A DNA stretch of 64,000 bases from Chitinophaga sancti (GTDB taxonomy: Bacteria; Bacteroidota; Bacteroidia; Chitinophagales; Chitinophagaceae): NCBI RefSeq assembly GCF_034424315.1, contig NZ_CP139972.1, positions 8,254,501 to 8,318,500 of the forward strand, given 5' to 3'. Below are positions 62,424-64,000 of this stretch, piece after piece (the first letter of the stretch is position 1; each line of letters starts with the position of its first letter). Position numbers and translations under genes: made by a program. Under the pieces are notes generated by a model. The model was not told the origin of the DNA. It ran no database searches and saw only the letters and a list, made by a program, of their open reading frames with translations.

Positions 62424-63273
62424 TTGGCACTCAAGAAAGAATATACAGTTTTCATCCGGCATTACCTCAAAACAGGCGACCATATTGAGTCTTACATCAA
62501 AGCAGTTCCCGGAATTGACCGCAAGGTTGCTGCTACAAGTGGTGAAAGGTAGTTGAAAAATACTGCAATTGCTGCTGAAATTGCAAAATCCAAGTCCACT
62601 GACTCTGTTGAAATTGATGAAGTTGAAGAAATTCAACAATCTTCAGATGAAAAGCATCATGTTCTTACCCTGAAAGAAGAAAGATTTTGCCAAGAATATC
62701 TGGTAGACCTAAATGCCACACAGGTAGCCATAAGAGCTGGATATACAGGAGACACCATAAGGCGCAGACCGCTCATAAACTTCTAACAAAAGGATACATC
62801 CAGCGGAGGGTGCAGGTCTTAAAGGACGAGCGATCCCGGCGAACAGAAATAAGCGCTGATATGGTTCTTTAGGAGCTGGCTCACATCGGGTTTGCACGTG
62901 TCACTGACTTTGTAAAGGTAGAGCTGCGGAAAGAAGAAATTATTGTTCCTCCGAAAAAGACGCGTAAGGGATCAGTAGAAGACGATGAAGATGATAAGAC
63001 AGAAGACGCATTACCACAAGTGGTAGAAACCTCCTACAAGATTGTTGATGTATTTGAGACAGATTCACAGATTCTATTGACCCCGATAAGATCAGGGCCT
63101 TGTTGAGCATAAAACAGGGCAAAAATGGCATCGAGGTGAAGATGCACGATAAAACTAAGGGATTGGAGCTAATAGGCCGTCATCTGGGTATGTGGAATGA
63201 TAAGCTGAAGGTCGATGCTGATGAGGAGCTGAAGAGCCTCTTTAAAACCATAGCCAGTGCAGAAGGTAAGTAA
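62424..63273 (+). pseudogene. Broken phage terminase small subunit
   Basis: Joining three frame segments gives one protein of about 280 aa: an N-terminal part from TTG 62424 (LALKKEYTVFIRHYL), the terminase small-subunit HTH (LTLKEERFCQEYLVDLNATQ), HKLLTKGYIQRRVQVL, a charged middle and a C-terminus LIGRHLGMWNDKL ending at the TAA 63271-63273. The gene is broken by TAG codons at 62550-62552 and 62870-62872 and by two single-base losses, near 62760 (ATAAGGCG where ATAAAGGCG would restore the frame) and near 63068 (CAGATT where CAGGATT would). The family recognises packaging sites on phage DNA. The terminase large subunit follows. Confidence 0.8.
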
Positions 63274-63298
63274 TGACGATAGGGGGAAGGTAGCCCGG

Positions 63299-64000
63299 AT
63301 GCTTACCCGTGGGCGTGAAGATTGGAATTTCTTCGCCAAAGAGGTATTGGGTGTAAACCTCGATCGTGAGCAACAGAAGATTCTGGAATCTGTCCAGGTA
63401 AACCGCATGACCTCAGTTGCATCCGGTACCGCTCGTGGTAAAGACTTTGTGTCCGCTGTTGCGGCTTTGTCATTCCTCTATAACACCCCTTACTTTGATC
63501 CTGCAGGAGAATTGGTTGGAAACACTAAAGTAGCTCTTACAGCCCTAACAGATCGCCAGGTGAAGAATATCATGATGCCGGAGATATCCAGATTACACCG
63601 GCGTATGATTTCAAGAGGGTTCAGGTTCCTTGCCGGCAGGCTTACAGCCTATGACGTAAAGACTGATTTTGAGTTGTGGTTTCTTACCGGGTTTAAGGCC
63701 GATGAGCATAATCATGAGGCATGGTCGGGCTTCCATGCTGTAAATACCATGTTCGTGGTCACTGAGGCCTCTGGTATAGCAGAAACGGTTTATTCGGCAA
63801 TAGAAGGTAACCTGCAAGGAAACTCTCGAATGCTTATAGTATTCAACCCTAATAAGCTCACTGGGTATGCCGCGAAGTCTCAGAAATCTAAACGCTGGAA
63901 CAAGTTTCGGCTATGCAGCTTGGACGCCCCAAATGTGGTTAACAGGAACACGGCCATACCTGGGCAAGTAGACTATGAATGGGTTAAGGATAAGGTAGAA
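63299..64000 (+). CDS. Phage terminase large subunit, 5' part
   Basis: From the ATG at 63299 the frame stays open for 234 codons to the window end; an in-frame GTG at 63257 overlapping the small-subunit end is an alternative start. The start LTRGREDWNFFAKEVLG and the P-loop-like ASGTARGKDFVSAVAAL (about 40-56) fit the ATPase part of large terminase subunits, and the later TEASGIAETVYSAIEGNLQG and LIVFNPNKLTGYAA resemble its Walker B and coupling region. It should drive DNA packaging. In contrast to the small subunit it has no visible lesion, but the nuclease half is outside the window. Confidence 0.8.
   Translation, partial: MLTRGREDWNFFAKEVLGVNLDREQQKILESVQVNRMTSVASGTARGKDFVSAVAALSFLYNTPYFDPAGELVGNTKVALTALTDRQVKNIMMPEISRLHRRMISRGFRFLAGRLTAYDVKTDFELWFLTGFKADEHNHEAWSGFHAVNTMFVVTEASGIAETVYSAIEGNLQGNSRMLIVFNPNKLTGYAAKSQKSKRWNKFRLCSLDAPNVVNRNTAIPGQVDYEWVKDKVE

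Noticed and set aside
62424-63273. TAG-to-Gln recoding as sole explanation of the broken terminase gene
   Set aside because: Two frame losses remain after recoding, and the adjacent large subunit contains no in-frame TAG to support it.

Overview
The window reads as a chromosomal segment of a Bacteroidota bacterium, most likely a Chitinophaga-like member of the Chitinophagaceae. The evidence is three SusC/SusD pairs, an ECF sigma/FecR pair, two hybrid two-component systems of the propeller/Y_Y_Y/AraC type, LPxC-free lipoproteins with short signal peptides, and promoters of the Bacteroidota form TTG-N17-20-TAnnTTTG instead of the E. coli type. Coding density is high and most gene ends carry strong intrinsic terminators.

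Layout. 1-420: truncated hypothetical gene. 640-2991: secreted beta-L-arabinofuranosidase-like enzyme (GH127/GH146). 3121-8612: an outer-membrane barrel, RmuC, a secreted basic-secretory-protein-type metalloprotease and a glutamate-carboxypeptidase-II-like M28 peptidase. 8733-12730: a CHASE3/HAMP/GAF hybrid kinase with three receiver domains followed by a free receiver protein. 13051-19746: an ECF sigma factor (with a defective region 4), a FecR anti-sigma factor, a five-fold 32-bp degenerate tandem repeat, then STN-SusC and SusD. 19718-24447 (minus): an unknown secreted protein, a small secreted peptide, a MauE/DoxX-type membrane protein, a coiled-coil protein, a receiver-CRP fusion and its PAS kinase. 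24513-25945: an esterase and a small lipoprotein.

26127-57724 is a glycan-utilisation region. Hybrid regulator 1 (minus) is divergent from GH31, a GH2-like/SGNH-esterase fusion, SusC and SusD (plus). These converge on a second locus (minus): GH31 with PA14 insert, SusC, SusD and a surface lipoprotein. A YceI / barrel / YceI group and hybrid regulator 2 follow. Two GH31 enzymes, one of alpha-xylosidase architecture, suggest a xylose- or glucose-decorated plant glycan, but no endo-glucanase is present, so the substrate is not settled. SusC/SusD would import the oligosaccharide, the regulators sense it in the periplasm and the GH31 and esterase activities trim side groups.

57725-64000 is an AT-richer accessory region: a complete IS5-family element with intact ends, a tyrosine recombinase, two unknown secreted proteins, a small possible DNA-binding protein, a broken phage terminase small subunit and the start of an open terminase large subunit that leaves the window. 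It looks like a decaying prophage or integrated island.

Several starts given here are downstream of the longest open frame, because a terminator or promoter element lies in the upstream part. No rRNA, tRNA or CRISPR array was seen.
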